A DNA stretch of 64,000 bases, from the NCBI RefSeq assembly GCF_025336485.1, contig NZ_JAODAB010000001.1:62001-126000 (forward strand), written 5' to 3'. The notes beneath the pieces are model-generated. The model searched no databases and had not been told where the DNA came from. It worked only from the letters and a program-made list of their open reading frames with translations. The first letter of the stretch is position 1, and each line of letters starts with the position of its first letter. This document shows, one piece after another, positions 53,806 through 62,936 of this stretch. This DNA comes from Pseudomonas citri (GTDB taxonomy: Bacteria; Pseudomonadota; Gammaproteobacteria; Pseudomonadales; Pseudomonadaceae). A program made the translations under genes and the position numbers.

Positions 53806-55956
53806 ATGTTTCGCTTGACTACTTTAGCGCTGCTCGCAGGCAGCACCTGCGCGTGGGCGCAAGACACCACCCTGAACTTGCCCGTCAGCTACATCAACGC
53901 TTCGTCCGAACAGCCGAAACCGGCCACCACTGTTGACCTGGACACTCCCATCGAAAGCGGCTCGCGCCTGAACCTCAGTGCCCGGGAAAATCCCGCCTCT
54001 GTGAGCGTGGCCGATCGCAAGACCATGGAACGCATCGGGGCACGCAACTTTCAGGACGCTGCGAACGCCCTGCCCGGGGTGAACGCTTCCGCGCCGCCCG
54101 GCTGGGGTGGCTATGTGTCGTACCGTGGCTTCAACGGTGCCCAGATCAGCCAGTTGTTCAACGGCATCAGTCTGCAATACGGCGGCGCAGCACGTCCGGT
54201 CGGCGCCTGGATTTATGACCGGGTGGAATTGCTCGGCGGCCCCTCCTCGTTCCTCAACGGCAGCGGTGCCGTGGGTGGCAGCCTGAACGTGATCACCAAG
54301 CTTGCCAACCGTGAGGAAGATACCTTCGAAGGCCGGATGAGCTACGGTCGCTACGACACCTGGGAAACCGCGGTCGGCCTCAATAAAGCGCTCAACAGTG
54401 GCGATGGCCCACGCCACTATGCGCGCCTCGACTACAGCCGCACCAACAGCAACGGCTACATCGACCGCCAGGAGAACGGTGCGGGCAACCTGGCCTTCTC
54501 GCTGCTCAGCGACATCAACGATCAACTCTCCCATACGCTGGCGATCGAATATCTGGAAGAGAAAGAAGACAGTCCTTACTGGGGCACACCGGTACTGCAA
54601 CCAATTACCGGCAGATTGCACATCGACAAGCGCAACCGCTTCAACAACTACAACGTCAAGGATGGCCGCTACGAGCAGCGCACTCGCTGGATACGCTCGA
54701 TCACCGACTATCAACTGGACGACGACACCCAGTTGCGCAACACCTTCTACCATTACAGCGGCCAGCGCGATTACCGCAATCTGGAGGTTTACCGCTACAA
54801 CAGCGATAACAGCGCCATCGCCCGCTCCGGAGGTTACCGCCAGAGGCACGACCAGGAAGTCAATGGCGACCGCGTCGAGCTGACTCACCAGGCTCAACTG
54901 TTCGGCCTGGCCAGCGATTGGGCTCTGGGCGTAGATTACAACACTAACCAGCAAACTAACTATCCATTGTCCAAAGGCGTCTTTGATACCATCGATCCAG
55001 ATGGCTTCGAGCCGGGCCACTTCTTGGACATCCCGGGGATGGGGGCTTCGCGTAGTAAAGGTCGCAGTACTTGGACCGACACCTCGTCGGCTTTCGTCGA
55101 GAACCGTACGCACCTGACCGAACAACTGTCGTTGATTACTGCGCTGCGTTATGACCATATCGACTTCGAAGTCGTCGATCATACGGCGCAAGCTAAACTC
55201 GACAAGCGTTGGGATGCAATCACGGGTCGTCTGGGCCTGGTGTATGATCTGACCTCGAATGTTAGCCTTTATACCCAGTACAGCACGTCGGCCGAGCCGC
55301 CGGGAGGCACGCTTACCAGCGCTTCCATTTCCCAAGTGGGCGACTTCGACCTGAGCACCGGTCGCCAGATCGAGGTGGGAAGCAAGTTCGATTTTCTTGA
55401 CGGTCGCGGTTCGGCCACTGCCGCCGCCTACCGCATCGTGCGCGAGAACATCTCCGTACCGTCCTCGACCGTGCCCAACACGACTGAGCAGGCAGGACAG
55501 CAAACCTCCACCGGCATTGAGCTGGGGGCGTCATTTAAGGTCACGCCCAAATTATTGGCGGCCGGAAACTTCAGTTGGGTCAGAGCCGAATACGACGAGT
55601 TCAATGAAACCATCGCCGGTGCTATATACTCGCGCAAAGGCAAGAATCCGGTGAACATTCCCGACCGTGTGGCCAATCTCTGGCTGACTTATGACGTGGC
55701 TCCTGACTGGCAACTCGGGGTCGACGCGCGCTACGTATCGTCGGTCTACGCCAACACCGCCAATACGACGTGGGTGCCTTCGTACACCGTCTATGGTTTG
55801 TCCATGACCCACGACCTGGACAAACACGTGCAGCTCAGCGCGCGTCTACGTAACCTGACCGACGAGGTCTACGCCCGTTTCATCCACCAGAGCAACACCC
55901 AATATTACCTGGGGGAGCCGCGCAGCCTGGAGGTCGCTATGCAGTGGCGCTACTGA
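53806..55956 (+). CDS. TonB-dependent siderophore-type outer-membrane receptor
   Basis: A 716-aa receptor. Signal peptide MFRLTTLALLAGSTCAWA; plug domain about 50-165 (NPASVSVADRKTMERIGARN, ALPGVNASAPPGWGGYVSYR, YDRVELLGGPSSFLNGSGAV); a 22-strand barrel ending in aromatic VAMQWRY. It imports a ferric siderophore or similar ligand with TonB energy. No sigma/anti-sigma pair and no N-terminal signalling domain are present, so it is not a FecA-type transducer. Ligand unknown. Confidence 0.93.
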   Translation: MFRLTTLALLAGSTCAWAQDTTLNLPVSYINASSEQPKPATTVDLDTPIESGSRLNLSARENPASVSVADRKTMERIGARNFQDAANALPGVNASAPPGWGGYVSYRGFNGAQISQLFNGISLQYGGAARPVGAWIYDRVELLGGPSSFLNGSGAVGGSLNVITKLANREEDTFEGRMSYGRYDTWETAVGLNKALNSGDGPRHYARLDYSRTNSNGYIDRQENGAGNLAFSLLSDINDQLSHTLAIEYLEEKEDSPYWGTPVLQPITGRLHIDKRNRFNNYNVKDGRYEQRTRWIRSITDYQLDDDTQLRNTFYHYSGQRDYRNLEVYRYNSDNSAIARSGGYRQRHDQEVNGDRVELTHQAQLFGLASDWALGVDYNTNQQTNYPLSKGVFDTIDPDGFEPGHFLDIPGMGASRSKGRSTWTDTSSAFVENRTHLTEQLSLITALRYDHIDFEVVDHTAQAKLDKRWDAITGRLGLVYDLTSNVSLYTQYSTSAEPPGGTLTSASISQVGDFDLSTGRQIEVGSKFDFLDGRGSATAAAYRIVRENISVPSSTVPNTTEQAGQQTSTGIELGASFKVTPKLLAAGNFSWVRAEYDEFNETIAGAIYSRKGKNPVNIPDRVANLWLTYDVAPDWQLGVDARYVSSVYANTANTTWVPSYTVYGLSMTHDLDKHVQLSARLRNLTDEVYARFIHQSNTQYYLGEPRSLEVAMQWRY

Positions 55957-56111
55957 TGAGAAAGAAACCGTAGCATTTTGCCCAGACCCGCAGGGCTATC
56001 ATCCAAGCGCGCCTTTTCATGATTCAAGCAGCTGGTCGTTCCCATTCTATAAGCTCGAAAACATCGCTTGTAGAACGTGGTTCGCCAGACTGCTTTTTTT
56101 GGCGATTTTCT

Positions 56112-56528
56112 TCAGCCTCCTACTGTTGCGGCCAGCTGCTTGCGAATGTCCATTCGGTCAAAGTGAGCGCGCTTTTCAATGATTTTTCCATCGGTAACGG
56201 TCAGGAGCATCATCAACGAAAATCGTACTCGAGCCCCTTTCGGCTCAATCCCTTCAAATATTCCGGATTGCCGGCCATCGAATATCATGTAAGCCGCGAC
56301 CTGATCGCCCTCGGCGAGCAGTGATTCGATCTTAAAAATGAATCCTTCGAAGGCATCGAAGTTTTTTTTCTCCGACTGGATGAATCCTGCTGTGCCAAGA
56401 ATGGGCGTGTCTACTTGAGTATAAAAAACAAAATTCTCATGGCAGCAACTCGCCGCCGCCGCGTAATCCTCATGCTGAATAGCAGCATAAAATTTTCGCA
56501 CCAGTTCTTTGTTTGCTTCGACCGACAT
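56112..56528 (-). CDS. SnoaL-like / NTF2-fold protein
   Basis: A 138-aa NTF2-fold protein: ANKELVRKFYAAIQHEDYAA, then strands ending in EKRAHFDRMDIRKQL. Such proteins are isomerases, cyclases or binding proteins with no fixed chemistry. It follows the metallo-hydrolase by 40 bp on the same strand, so both are probably controlled by the TetR regulator. Confidence 0.85.
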   Translation of the reverse strand: MSVEANKELVRKFYAAIQHEDYAAAASCCHENFVFYTQVDTPILGTAGFIQSEKKNFDAFEGFIFKIESLLAEGDQVAAYMIFDGRQSGIFEGIEPKGARVRFSLMMLLTVTDGKIIEKRAHFDRMDIRKQLAATVGG

Positions 56529-56568
56529 TAACTTTCTCCTTGCTGAATGGTCGTTTGGGCTCGCTGAA

Positions 56569-57336
56569 TCAGAGACTACAAGTCTCGCCGTCTTCGGGGA
56601 TGAGCAGGCGATCAGTCATGCCCTTTTCCACGGAGAACTCACAAAGTTCTTTACGCGTCAGCACCGCATGGTTTACAGACTCCATATGTGTAGCGATAAG
56701 CGTCGCCTGAGGCGCTGCCTGAAAAACTTCGTAGACGTCCTGCTTACCCATGATGATGGAACCGAGCCCGATCACTTGAGCATCTCCGGCATTTAGAATG
56801 ACGACTTCGGGCTGAAACTGCTGCAGGGCGTCCTGGACGTATTGATTCCAGATCGTGTCGCCAGCGAGATACAGAGTCTTCTCGTCTGGATGACTGAACA
56901 TTACCCCGCACACCTCGCCAAGAATTTCCCCCATAGCTGCCATTGCACCATCAGTGCCATGTTGGCCGAGAGTCTGCGCCAGCGACACACCATTAAATAG
57001 CGCTCCTTTGATCAGTCGAACGTCGCCGAAACCCTGAGATAGGATCAACTCACGGTCCTCATCATTCTGAACAAAAATCGGCAGTTGCTTGGGAACCAGG
57101 GCTTTAGCGGCTTCGTCCCAATGATCGGGGTGGGTATGGGTCACGATGACGGCGTTAACGTTCAAGATGTCTTCCATGGACACCGGCAATGCCACCGTAG
57201 GGTTGAACAAATGGCTATTAGCCGTCCCCTCAAACCCCGGATATGCCCCCTTCTTTGCAAGCAAAGGGTCGATCAGAAACCGAGTCCCTGCGTATTCAAT
57301 AATCAACGTTGCGTTACGTATCTGTGTGACCTTCAC
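56569..57336 (-). CDS. MBL-fold metallo-hydrolase (UlaG-like)
   Basis: A 255-aa metallo-beta-lactamase-fold hydrolase: IRNATLIIEYAGTRFLIDPL, the metal motif VTHTHPDHWDEAA (HxHxDH), LYLAGDTIWN and ATHMESVNH for later ligands. It resembles UlaG-like and quorum-quenching-type enzymes; substrate unknown. GTG start with AAGGAG upstream. A TetR-type operator lies 27 bp before the start. Confidence 0.92.
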   Translation of the reverse strand: MKVTQIRNATLIIEYAGTRFLIDPLLAKKGAYPGFEGTANSHLFNPTVALPVSMEDILNVNAVIVTHTHPDHWDEAAKALVPKQLPIFVQNDEDRELILSQGFGDVRLIKGALFNGVSLAQTLGQHGTDGAMAAMGEILGEVCGVMFSHPDEKTLYLAGDTIWNQYVQDALQQFQPEVVILNAGDAQVIGLGSIIMGKQDVYEVFQAAPQATLIATHMESVNHAVLTRKELCEFSVEKGMTDRLLIPEDGETCSL

Positions 57337-57362
57337 GATATTCTCCTTAACTCAGGCTATGA

Positions 57363-57382
57363 TTTGGACCGAACAGTCCAAA
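57363..57382. promoter_or_regulatory. TetR-type operator before the metallo-hydrolase gene
   Basis: TTTGGACCGAACAGTCCAAA, nearly perfect dyad symmetry, in the 68-bp gap between tetR and the hydrolase gene. It shares GGACCGA-type arms with the site at 58052. Confidence 0.75.
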
Positions 57383-57404
57383 ACGTATAAAATTTTTGCG
57401 ACGG

Positions 57405-57986
57405 TTAGAAATCCAAATTCGACAGCAGCAGGTGCAGCGCACTTTCTAAATCTTGTTTGGTGTATCCAGCACGTGCCATGACCTGTAGTCCAGGAAATGC
57501 CAAAACCAAGAGGCGAGCCAATTCTCGGGCAAGCCGCTTACTACCCAATGACCCATCTTGTTGCCCTCGTTCAATAGCCCTCTCCAACGCCTCCTCAATG
57601 AGATGAAAGTCCTCCATGACCCTCTGACGGACATCAAGATCATGTGCCGCCATCTCCACAGCTTGATTGATGCTCATGCAACCATGGGATTCGCCCGGGT
57701 CACCGATGTCAGCAAAGAGAGAACGGAAGAACGCCTCGATAGACTGACGTGCAGGGCCGTCCTGTAAGGCTCTATGCATGTCCTTAGTTCGATCACGACG
57801 ATAGGCGTCGAACGCCATGATGAACAACTCGCGCTTGCCGCCAAATGTTGCGTACAAGCTGCTTTTGCTCAACCCCGTGGCGCCGAGAAGGTCAGTTATC
57901 GAAGTAGCCTCATAACCTTTGCGCCAAAACACGACCATAGCCTTGTGTAACGCTTCTTGCGTATTGAATGCCTGCGGTCTGGACAT
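57405..57986 (-). CDS. TetR-family transcriptional regulator
   Basis: A 193-aa repressor. The helix-turn-helix is VVFWRKGYEATSITDLLGAT-GLSKSSLYATFGGKRELF (about 20-55); the C-terminal ligand domain has CMSINQAVEMAAHDLDVRQR, typical of the YezE/AcrR-like group that responds to electrophiles or drugs. It is the first gene of the tetR-hydrolase-SnoaL run, with matching palindromes before itself and before the hydrolase. Confidence 0.93.
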   Translation of the reverse strand: MSRPQAFNTQEALHKAMVVFWRKGYEATSITDLLGATGLSKSSLYATFGGKRELFIMAFDAYRRDRTKDMHRALQDGPARQSIEAFFRSLFADIGDPGESHGCMSINQAVEMAAHDLDVRQRVMEDFHLIEEALERAIERGQQDGSLGSKRLARELARLLVLAFPGLQVMARAGYTKQDLESALHLLLSNLDF

Positions 57987-58051
57987 GGTCGATTCGAGCG
58001 CTCCGTTGCGAAAGCAGATTGGACTGTTTGGAGGCGTACTCTAGCCATTTA

Positions 58052-58065
58052 GGACCGATCGGTCC
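58052..58065. promoter_or_regulatory. TetR-type operator before tetR
   Basis: GGACCGATCGGTCC, a perfect 14-bp palindrome 66 bp before the tetR start, with related half-sites TTGGACTGTTTGG (58018-58030) and GACCATTGGTC (58078-58088). Probably autoregulatory. Confidence 0.75.
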
Positions 58066-58122
58066 ATAAAAATATCAGACCATTGGTCAGTAAGGGCAAA
58101 CTCACCATAAGGAACGCTCAGG

Positions 58123-58902
58123 TCACGTGGCGTGCTTCAACATTTTTATCAGTTGCGCGTGCAGTGACCGGTCCCCGCAAGCGATGATCGTTCCACCCTG
58201 CTGGGCTGAGCGGCCATCCCAAGTGGTAATCACGCCACCTGCGCCTTCAACAATTGGAATCAGCGCTTGGATATCGTATGGCTGCAGACTGGCCTCGATC
58301 ACCACATCAACGAATCCTGATGCGAGCATGCAGTACGCATAACAATCTCCGCCAAAACGAACCAACTTCGCCTGATCCGCTACCGCTTGAAAAGCGTCTC
58401 GACGAACTGCAGTGTCGAACAATTGCAGTGTCGTACACATCAAGGTGGCCGAGGAAATATCTGGGCATTGACGTGTCTTTAACTTGTTTCCATTGAGCCA
58501 AGCGCCTTCAGGCGTGCCAATGTACCGCTCGCCAGTAAATGGTTGATTCATCACTCCGAGAATGGGGCGCTGACCATCGTTTAGGGCTATAAGCGTGCCC
58601 CACAGGGGCAACCCGATGATAAACGATCGAGTCCCATCGATAGGATCAAGTACCCAAGTCAGTTCACTGCTACCCAGCAGCGAGCCTTCCTCCTCACCTA
58701 AAATTCCATGTGTGGGGTATTGATCCTGAATCAGTTCACGCATTGCCTGCTCGGCTTTACGATCAGCCAAGGTTACCGGATCGTAGACGCTACCCTCTTT
58801 GTGCTTTACATCCAACGTGCTTCGAAAGTACGGCTCAATAACCTCAGCGGAGACATCAGCTAAACGCTCAGCGAAATGCTGATACTCATTAATCAAACGC
58901 AT
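58123..58902 (-). CDS. inositol monophosphatase family protein, histidinol-phosphatase-like
   Basis: A 259-aa phosphatase with the family metal motifs: ILGEEEGS (GEE), WVLDPIDGTRSFIIGLPLWG (DPIDGT) and VDVVIEASLQPYDIQALIPI (WD-like end, here YD). The second group of residues resembles HisN-type histidinol-phosphatases more than SuhB. A TTG at 58908, nine bases after GGAGG inside the end of ccmE, is an equally likely start. It follows ccmE by only a few bases, where ccmF would be expected. Confidence 0.85.
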   Translation of the reverse strand: MRLINEYQHFAERLADVSAEVIEPYFRSTLDVKHKEGSVYDPVTLADRKAEQAMRELIQDQYPTHGILGEEEGSLLGSSELTWVLDPIDGTRSFIIGLPLWGTLIALNDGQRPILGVMNQPFTGERYIGTPEGAWLNGNKLKTRQCPDISSATLMCTTLQLFDTAVRRDAFQAVADQAKLVRFGGDCYAYCMLASGFVDVVIEASLQPYDIQALIPIVEGAGGVITTWDGRSAQQGGTIIACGDRSLHAQLIKMLKHAT

Positions 58903-58912
58903 GTCCAACAGA

Positions 58913-59368
58913 TCAGCCCTCCTTCATGGGAGCAGGTGCCGACTGACCACTGTCTTTAAGAGCCTTGGTCACTTCCGGCGGCATGTATTTTTCGTCGTGC
59001 TTGGCCAGCACTTCATCGGCCACCACCACGCCATCGGCGTTGAGCTTGCCCAGGGCGACGATGCCCTGCCCTTCACGAAACAGGTCCGGGAGGATGCCGC
59101 GATAAGTGATGGTCACGGTCTTGTTGAAGTCGGTGACGTTGAACTTCACGTCCAGCGAATCCCCGGAACGTACCAGCGAGCCCTTCTCCACCATGCCACC
59201 GGCGCGGATGCGGGTGTCCTTGGGCGCTTCGCCATTGGCGATCTGGGTCGGGGTGTAGAACAGGTTGATGTTCTGCTGCAGGGCGCTCAAGGCCAGGCCG
59301 ACCGCGGCACCGACACCCACCAGGATCGCCAGGATGATGACAAGACGTTTTTTGCGCAGCGGATTCAC
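58913..59368 (-). CDS. ccmE: CcmE, heme chaperone
   Basis: A 151-aa protein with an N-terminal membrane anchor ([20 protein letters not shown]) and a periplasmic OB-fold; the covalent heme site is the His in [11 protein letters not shown]. It carries heme from CcmC to the CcmFH ligase. Full length, with an intact C-terminus. Overlaps ccmD by four bases. ccmF does not follow. Confidence 0.95.
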   Translation of the reverse strand: MNPLRKKRLVIILAILVGVGAAVGLALSALQQNINLFYTPTQIANGEAPKDTRIRAGGMVEKGSLVRSGDSLDVKFNVTDFNKTVTITYRGILPDLFREGQGIVALGKLNADGVVVADEVLAKHDEKYMPPEVTKALKDSGQSAPAPMKEG

Positions 59369-59541
59369 TGACCGTTCTCCCGGCGCAGACGACGCGCCTC
59401 TTGTTGCAGATACCGCTTGCGGGCCAGGAGCGGCACCGCCACGTTGAGGCCCAGTACCGCCAGGCAGATGCCATAGGCGGACCAGACATACAGGCCATGA
59501 TGGCCCATGGCGAGGAAATCGCCGAATGAAGCGAAACTCAT
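59365..59541 (-). CDS. ccmD: CcmD, small heme-exporter protein
   Basis: A 58-aa one-helix protein, [20 protein letters not shown] with a membrane segment [20 protein letters not shown] and a basic C-tail. It helps release holo-CcmE from CcmC. Overlaps both neighbours by four bases, as in normal ccm operons. Confidence 0.93.
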   Translation of the reverse strand: MSFASFGDFLAMGHHGLYVWSAYGICLAVLGLNVAVPLLARKRYLQQEARRLRRENGQ

Positions 59542-60293
59542 CGAGCGGCCTCCAGGCTGTTCTGTACTTCGGCCTTCACCCAACTGGCCCGGGCTTCGCG
59601 CTTGAGCACTTCCAGGCGCATGCGCAGCAACAGCACCGCGCCGAAGAAGCAATAGAACCCCAGCACCGTCAGCAGGAGCGGCAGCCACATCTCCACCGGC
59701 ATCGCCGGCTTCTCGGTGAGGGTGAACGTCGCGCCCTGATGCAGGGTGTTCCACCACTCCACCGAATACTTGATGATCGGGATGTTGATCACGCCAACGA
59801 TCGCCAGCACCGCGCAGGCCTTGGCGGCACTCTCACGATTGCTGATGGCGTTGCCCAGCGCAATAAGACCGAAGTACAGGAACAGCAGGATCAGCATCGA
59901 CGTCAGTCGGGCATCCCAGACCCACCACGACCCCCAGGTCGGTTTGCCCCAGATGGCTCCGGTGACCAGCGCCACGGCGGTCATCCAGGCGCCGACAGGC
60001 GCGGCGCATTGCAAGGCAACGTCGGCCAGCTTCATCTTCCAGACCAACCCGACCACGCCGCACACCGCCAGCATGACGTAGACCGACTGGGCCAGCATCG
60101 CAGTCGGTACATGGATGTAGATGATGCGGAAGCTGTTGCCCTGTTGATAATCCGGGGGCGCGAACGCCAGGCCCCAGACCACGCCGATCCCTATCAACAG
60201 CAGTGCGGCGATACTCAGCCAGGGCAGCAACTTGCCGCTGATGCCGTAGAACCACTTGGGTGAGCCGAGCTTATGAAACCAGGTCCAGTTCAT
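59538..60293 (-). CDS. ccmC: CcmC, heme handling protein
   Basis: A 251-aa protein with six membrane helices, the tryptophan-rich [18 protein letters not shown] motif, and the two heme His residues in IIYIHVPTA and WWNTLHQGA. It attaches heme to CcmE. ATG at 60293 chosen; an ATG five codons upstream is possible. ccmA and ccmB are not found upstream; benE ends 67 bp away. Confidence 0.95.
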   Translation of the reverse strand: MNWTWFHKLGSPKWFYGISGKLLPWLSIAALLLIGIGVVWGLAFAPPDYQQGNSFRIIYIHVPTAMLAQSVYVMLAVCGVVGLVWKMKLADVALQCAAPVGAWMTAVALVTGAIWGKPTWGSWWVWDARLTSMLILLFLYFGLIALGNAISNRESAAKACAVLAIVGVINIPIIKYSVEWWNTLHQGATFTLTEKPAMPVEMWLPLLLTVLGFYCFFGAVLLLRMRLEVLKREARASWVKAEVQNSLEAAR

Positions 60294-60359
60294 TGCTGTT
60301 TCCATCACGGTTGTGGCTCAGGATTGCGACCGCTGAATCTGCCCATGGAACAGGCCTCG

Positions 60360-61556
60360 CTAGCTGCTCGTCCCTTTAACCAAGAGTTTTTTACATTCTG
60401 GACGCTTCAAAAACTGAACGGTCAGACCAAAAATCACCCCCCAAAAAGGGGCGGAAAATCCACAAAAAGAGACCCCAGAAGCAGTAACGAGAAAAGTGAA
60501 AAGTCCTGCGTCGAGCTCTTTCGACTCACTCAGGCTGCGCACCAACGCGTCGCTGATCGCGCCATACAACGCCAAGCCTGCAAGTGCTGCGATCAACGCT
60601 CGAGGAAACGCCGCGAACAAGGAAACCAGCGTGGCACCCGCTATACCAAACAGCAGATAGGTGGCACTCCCGGAAAGAGCAGCGACATAGCGCCGCCGCG
60701 GATCCTCATGGGCCTCGCGGCCGGTACAAAGGCTTGCTGTAACTGCCGCGAGGTTCAGACCATGGCAAGCAAAGGGCGCCAACAGCATCGCGCCGATAGC
60801 ACTGACGCTGATAATGGGACTGGCAGGCGTGTTGAACCCTGCGTTGCGCAAAACCGCCATGCCTGGCATGAACTGGCCCGTCAGCGACACCACTACCAAC
60901 GGCAACGCCAAATTCAAAATGACCGTTAAAGAAAACTGAGGAGCGATCCATTGAGGAGTGGCCAGGCCAAACACTAACTCTTCAGTTCGCAAGTGCCCGC
61001 CAAACATCGTGACGGCCCCACCGACCACCAAGACTGCCAACACGGCATAACGTGGCCAAACCCTGCGCATCAGGATGTACGCAATAAACATCGACAAGAC
61101 CAAGGCTGGCTGCTCCGGTAGCACCCGAAAAACCTCGATGCCGAACGAAAAGAGAATACCGGCTTGCATGCCCGCCGCGATCGAGCCCGGCAAGCGAGCG
61201 ATGATCCGATCGAAAGCACCGCTAACGCCAATTAGCAGAAGGATGACATTGGCGACTATAAACGCACCCACCGCTTGATTGACGGTCATTTGCGGAAGCG
61301 CCGTAACGAGCAGCGCCGAACCGGGGATGGACCAAGCAATCACGATCGGCACCCGATAATACAGGCTGAGCAAAGCCCCAATTACCGCACTGCCAATTGA
61401 TATCGCCCATATCCAGGATGAAAGAACTTCCTGTGAAAGGGACGCACTCTGTGCGGCGTGAAAAACCAACACAAGCGGGCCTGCATAAGAAATCAACGTT
61501 GCAATTATCCCCGCCACCAGAGCTGATAGCGAAGAATCTCTGAGCACACTTTTCAT
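60360..61556 (-). CDS. benE: benzoate/H+ symporter
   Basis: A 398-aa BenE-family transporter with about 12 helices and family segments WSIPGSALLVTALPQ, GSIAAGMQAGILFSFGIEVF and ACHGLNLAAVTASLCTGREA. It imports benzoate, which is converted to catechol, the substrate of CatA. It lies 82 bp after catA, behind a weak hairpin, in the same direction. Confidence 0.93.
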   Translation of the reverse strand: MKSVLRDSSLSALVAGIIATLISYAGPLVLVFHAAQSASLSQEVLSSWIWAISIGSAVIGALLSLYYRVPIVIAWSIPGSALLVTALPQMTVNQAVGAFIVANVILLLIGVSGAFDRIIARLPGSIAAGMQAGILFSFGIEVFRVLPEQPALVLSMFIAYILMRRVWPRYAVLAVLVVGGAVTMFGGHLRTEELVFGLATPQWIAPQFSLTVILNLALPLVVVSLTGQFMPGMAVLRNAGFNTPASPIISVSAIGAMLLAPFACHGLNLAAVTASLCTGREAHEDPRRRYVAALSGSATYLLFGIAGATLVSLFAAFPRALIAALAGLALYGAISDALVRSLSESKELDAGLFTFLVTASGVSFCGFSAPFWGVIFGLTVQFLKRPECKKLLVKGTSS

Positions 61557-61603
61557 GGCATTCGCATTATCAACGCAACAAGGAACAACGACTCACAAGA
61601 AAA

Positions 61604-61624
61604 GGGCCCATCGCGCAGGCCCCG
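61604..61624 (-). terminator. weak hairpin between catA and benE
   Basis: On the minus strand GGGCC-TGCGCGATG-GGCCC-TTTTC. The stem is short and the T-run is only four, so partial termination with read-through into benE is possible. Confidence 0.55.
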
Positions 61625-61638
61625 TTCTGGTGAATTAA

Positions 61639-62565
61639 TCATGCATCCTGGAGAGCCCGGGGGCGCAGACTACGTTGCTCTGCGGCTGGGGCAACGGCGC
61701 GTTGCAGTTGGAAGTCGAACTTAAGCTCAGCGTACCGTCCCGAGACACCTCGTGCGCCATCCTCCTTGAATTCCACCTCTCCAACCAATCCATCGCGGGT
61801 GGCGTAAGCAAAGTCATCCCAGAGGTACTTGTCTCCTGAAAGGTTGATCTGAGTAGTCAGGTGCCTGTGTCCTGGAGCCGAAATAAAGAAGTGCACATGC
61901 GCGGGTCGTTGGCCGTGACGACCGAGCCCATCCAGGCATTCCTGGGTAGGACCCTGCGGATCGCAACCATAGCCGGAGGGCACGATACTGCGCGCACGGT
62001 AGCGCCCCTGCGCATCGGTAATGATGCGACGACGCAAGTTGTACTCAGACTGGCTCTGATCGAAAAATGAATACGTGCCCTTGGTATTGGCGTGCCACAA
62101 ATCTACCGTGGCGCCCGCCAGTGGATGACCCTGCGTATCAAACACTTGGCCTTCAAGAAACATCACGGTGGCTGACCCCTCCTCGTTGCCGTCGTCCATC
62201 CGGACTTCGCCTTCGCTTATTGGCGCACCGGCAACGTAAAGAGGGCCCTCGATCGTACGTGGCGTGCCGCCCGTCAACCCAACCTGCGCATCCTTGGCGT
62301 CTTGCAGCAAATCCAGGAAGTGCTCAATACCTAGGCCTGCAACCAGCAACCCGGCCTCACTGCGCCCGCCCAAACGGTTGATATAGTCCACCGCTTTCCA
62401 GAACTCATCCTCGCTGATTTCAAGGTCTTCGATTATCCGCGCGGTATCGTTCAACACTCGCAGCACGATGCTTTTAAGGCGTGCGCTGCCTGCAGCATTT
62501 TTCAACCCGGCTGCGTCCTCGAAGAACTTTTGAATCTCAGCAGTTTGCGAAATCTTCACGGTCAT
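61639..62565 (-). CDS. catA: catechol 1,2-dioxygenase
   Basis: A 308-aa intradiol dioxygenase. Iron ligands are the Tyr in TIEGPLYVAGAP, the Tyr in SEYNLRRRI, and the His pair in RPAHVHFF. It cleaves catechol to cis,cis-muconate. ATG at 62565 has GAGG eight bases upstream; a GTG three codons earlier is an alternative. Third gene of the catB-catC-catA run. Confidence 0.96.
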   Translation of the reverse strand: MTVKISQTAEIQKFFEDAAGLKNAAGSARLKSIVLRVLNDTARIIEDLEISEDEFWKAVDYINRLGGRSEAGLLVAGLGIEHFLDLLQDAKDAQVGLTGGTPRTIEGPLYVAGAPISEGEVRMDDGNEEGSATVMFLEGQVFDTQGHPLAGATVDLWHANTKGTYSFFDQSQSEYNLRRRIITDAQGRYRARSIVPSGYGCDPQGPTQECLDGLGRHGQRPAHVHFFISAPGHRHLTTQINLSGDKYLWDDFAYATRDGLVGEVEFKEDGARGVSGRYAELKFDFQLQRAVAPAAEQRSLRPRALQDA

Positions 62566-62619
62566 GGTGTTCACCTCATCTTGTTTTTTTAGAGTGATCG
62601 AATAACTGTTGGGGACTTT

Positions 62620-62910
62620 TCAACGGTCGTCCGCATGGATGGACGAAGGATGGCGACACAGTCCGTCGACCTCGATGCTCATGTATGGGAAGAGAGGCAA
62701 CTGCATCAGGGTGTCATGCAGCGCCTCGACGCTAGGTACATCGAACACGCTGTAATTGGCGTAGTGGCCAGCTATGCGCCAAAGGTGGCGCCAAGTACCC
62801 TCGCGTTGCAGACGCTGGGCCAGTTCTTTTTCATCAGTTTTAAGCTGAGCGGCCTTGCTCGCATCCATATCGAGTGGAAGGTTCACGGTCATCTTGACGT
62901 GGAATAGCAT
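62620..62910 (-). CDS. catC: muconolactone delta-isomerase
   Basis: A 96-aa protein, MLFHVKMTVNLPLDMDASKA, with GTWRHLWRIAGHYANYSVFD and LFPYMSIEVDGLCRHPSS, the whole CatC pattern at full length. It turns muconolactone into beta-ketoadipate enol-lactone. Between catB and catA. Confidence 0.96.
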   Translation of the reverse strand: MLFHVKMTVNLPLDMDASKAAQLKTDEKELAQRLQREGTWRHLWRIAGHYANYSVFDVPSVEALHDTLMQLPLFPYMSIEVDGLCRHPSSIHADDR

Positions 62911-62936
62911 GGTGCTCTCCTTATAGGGTTACGGGT

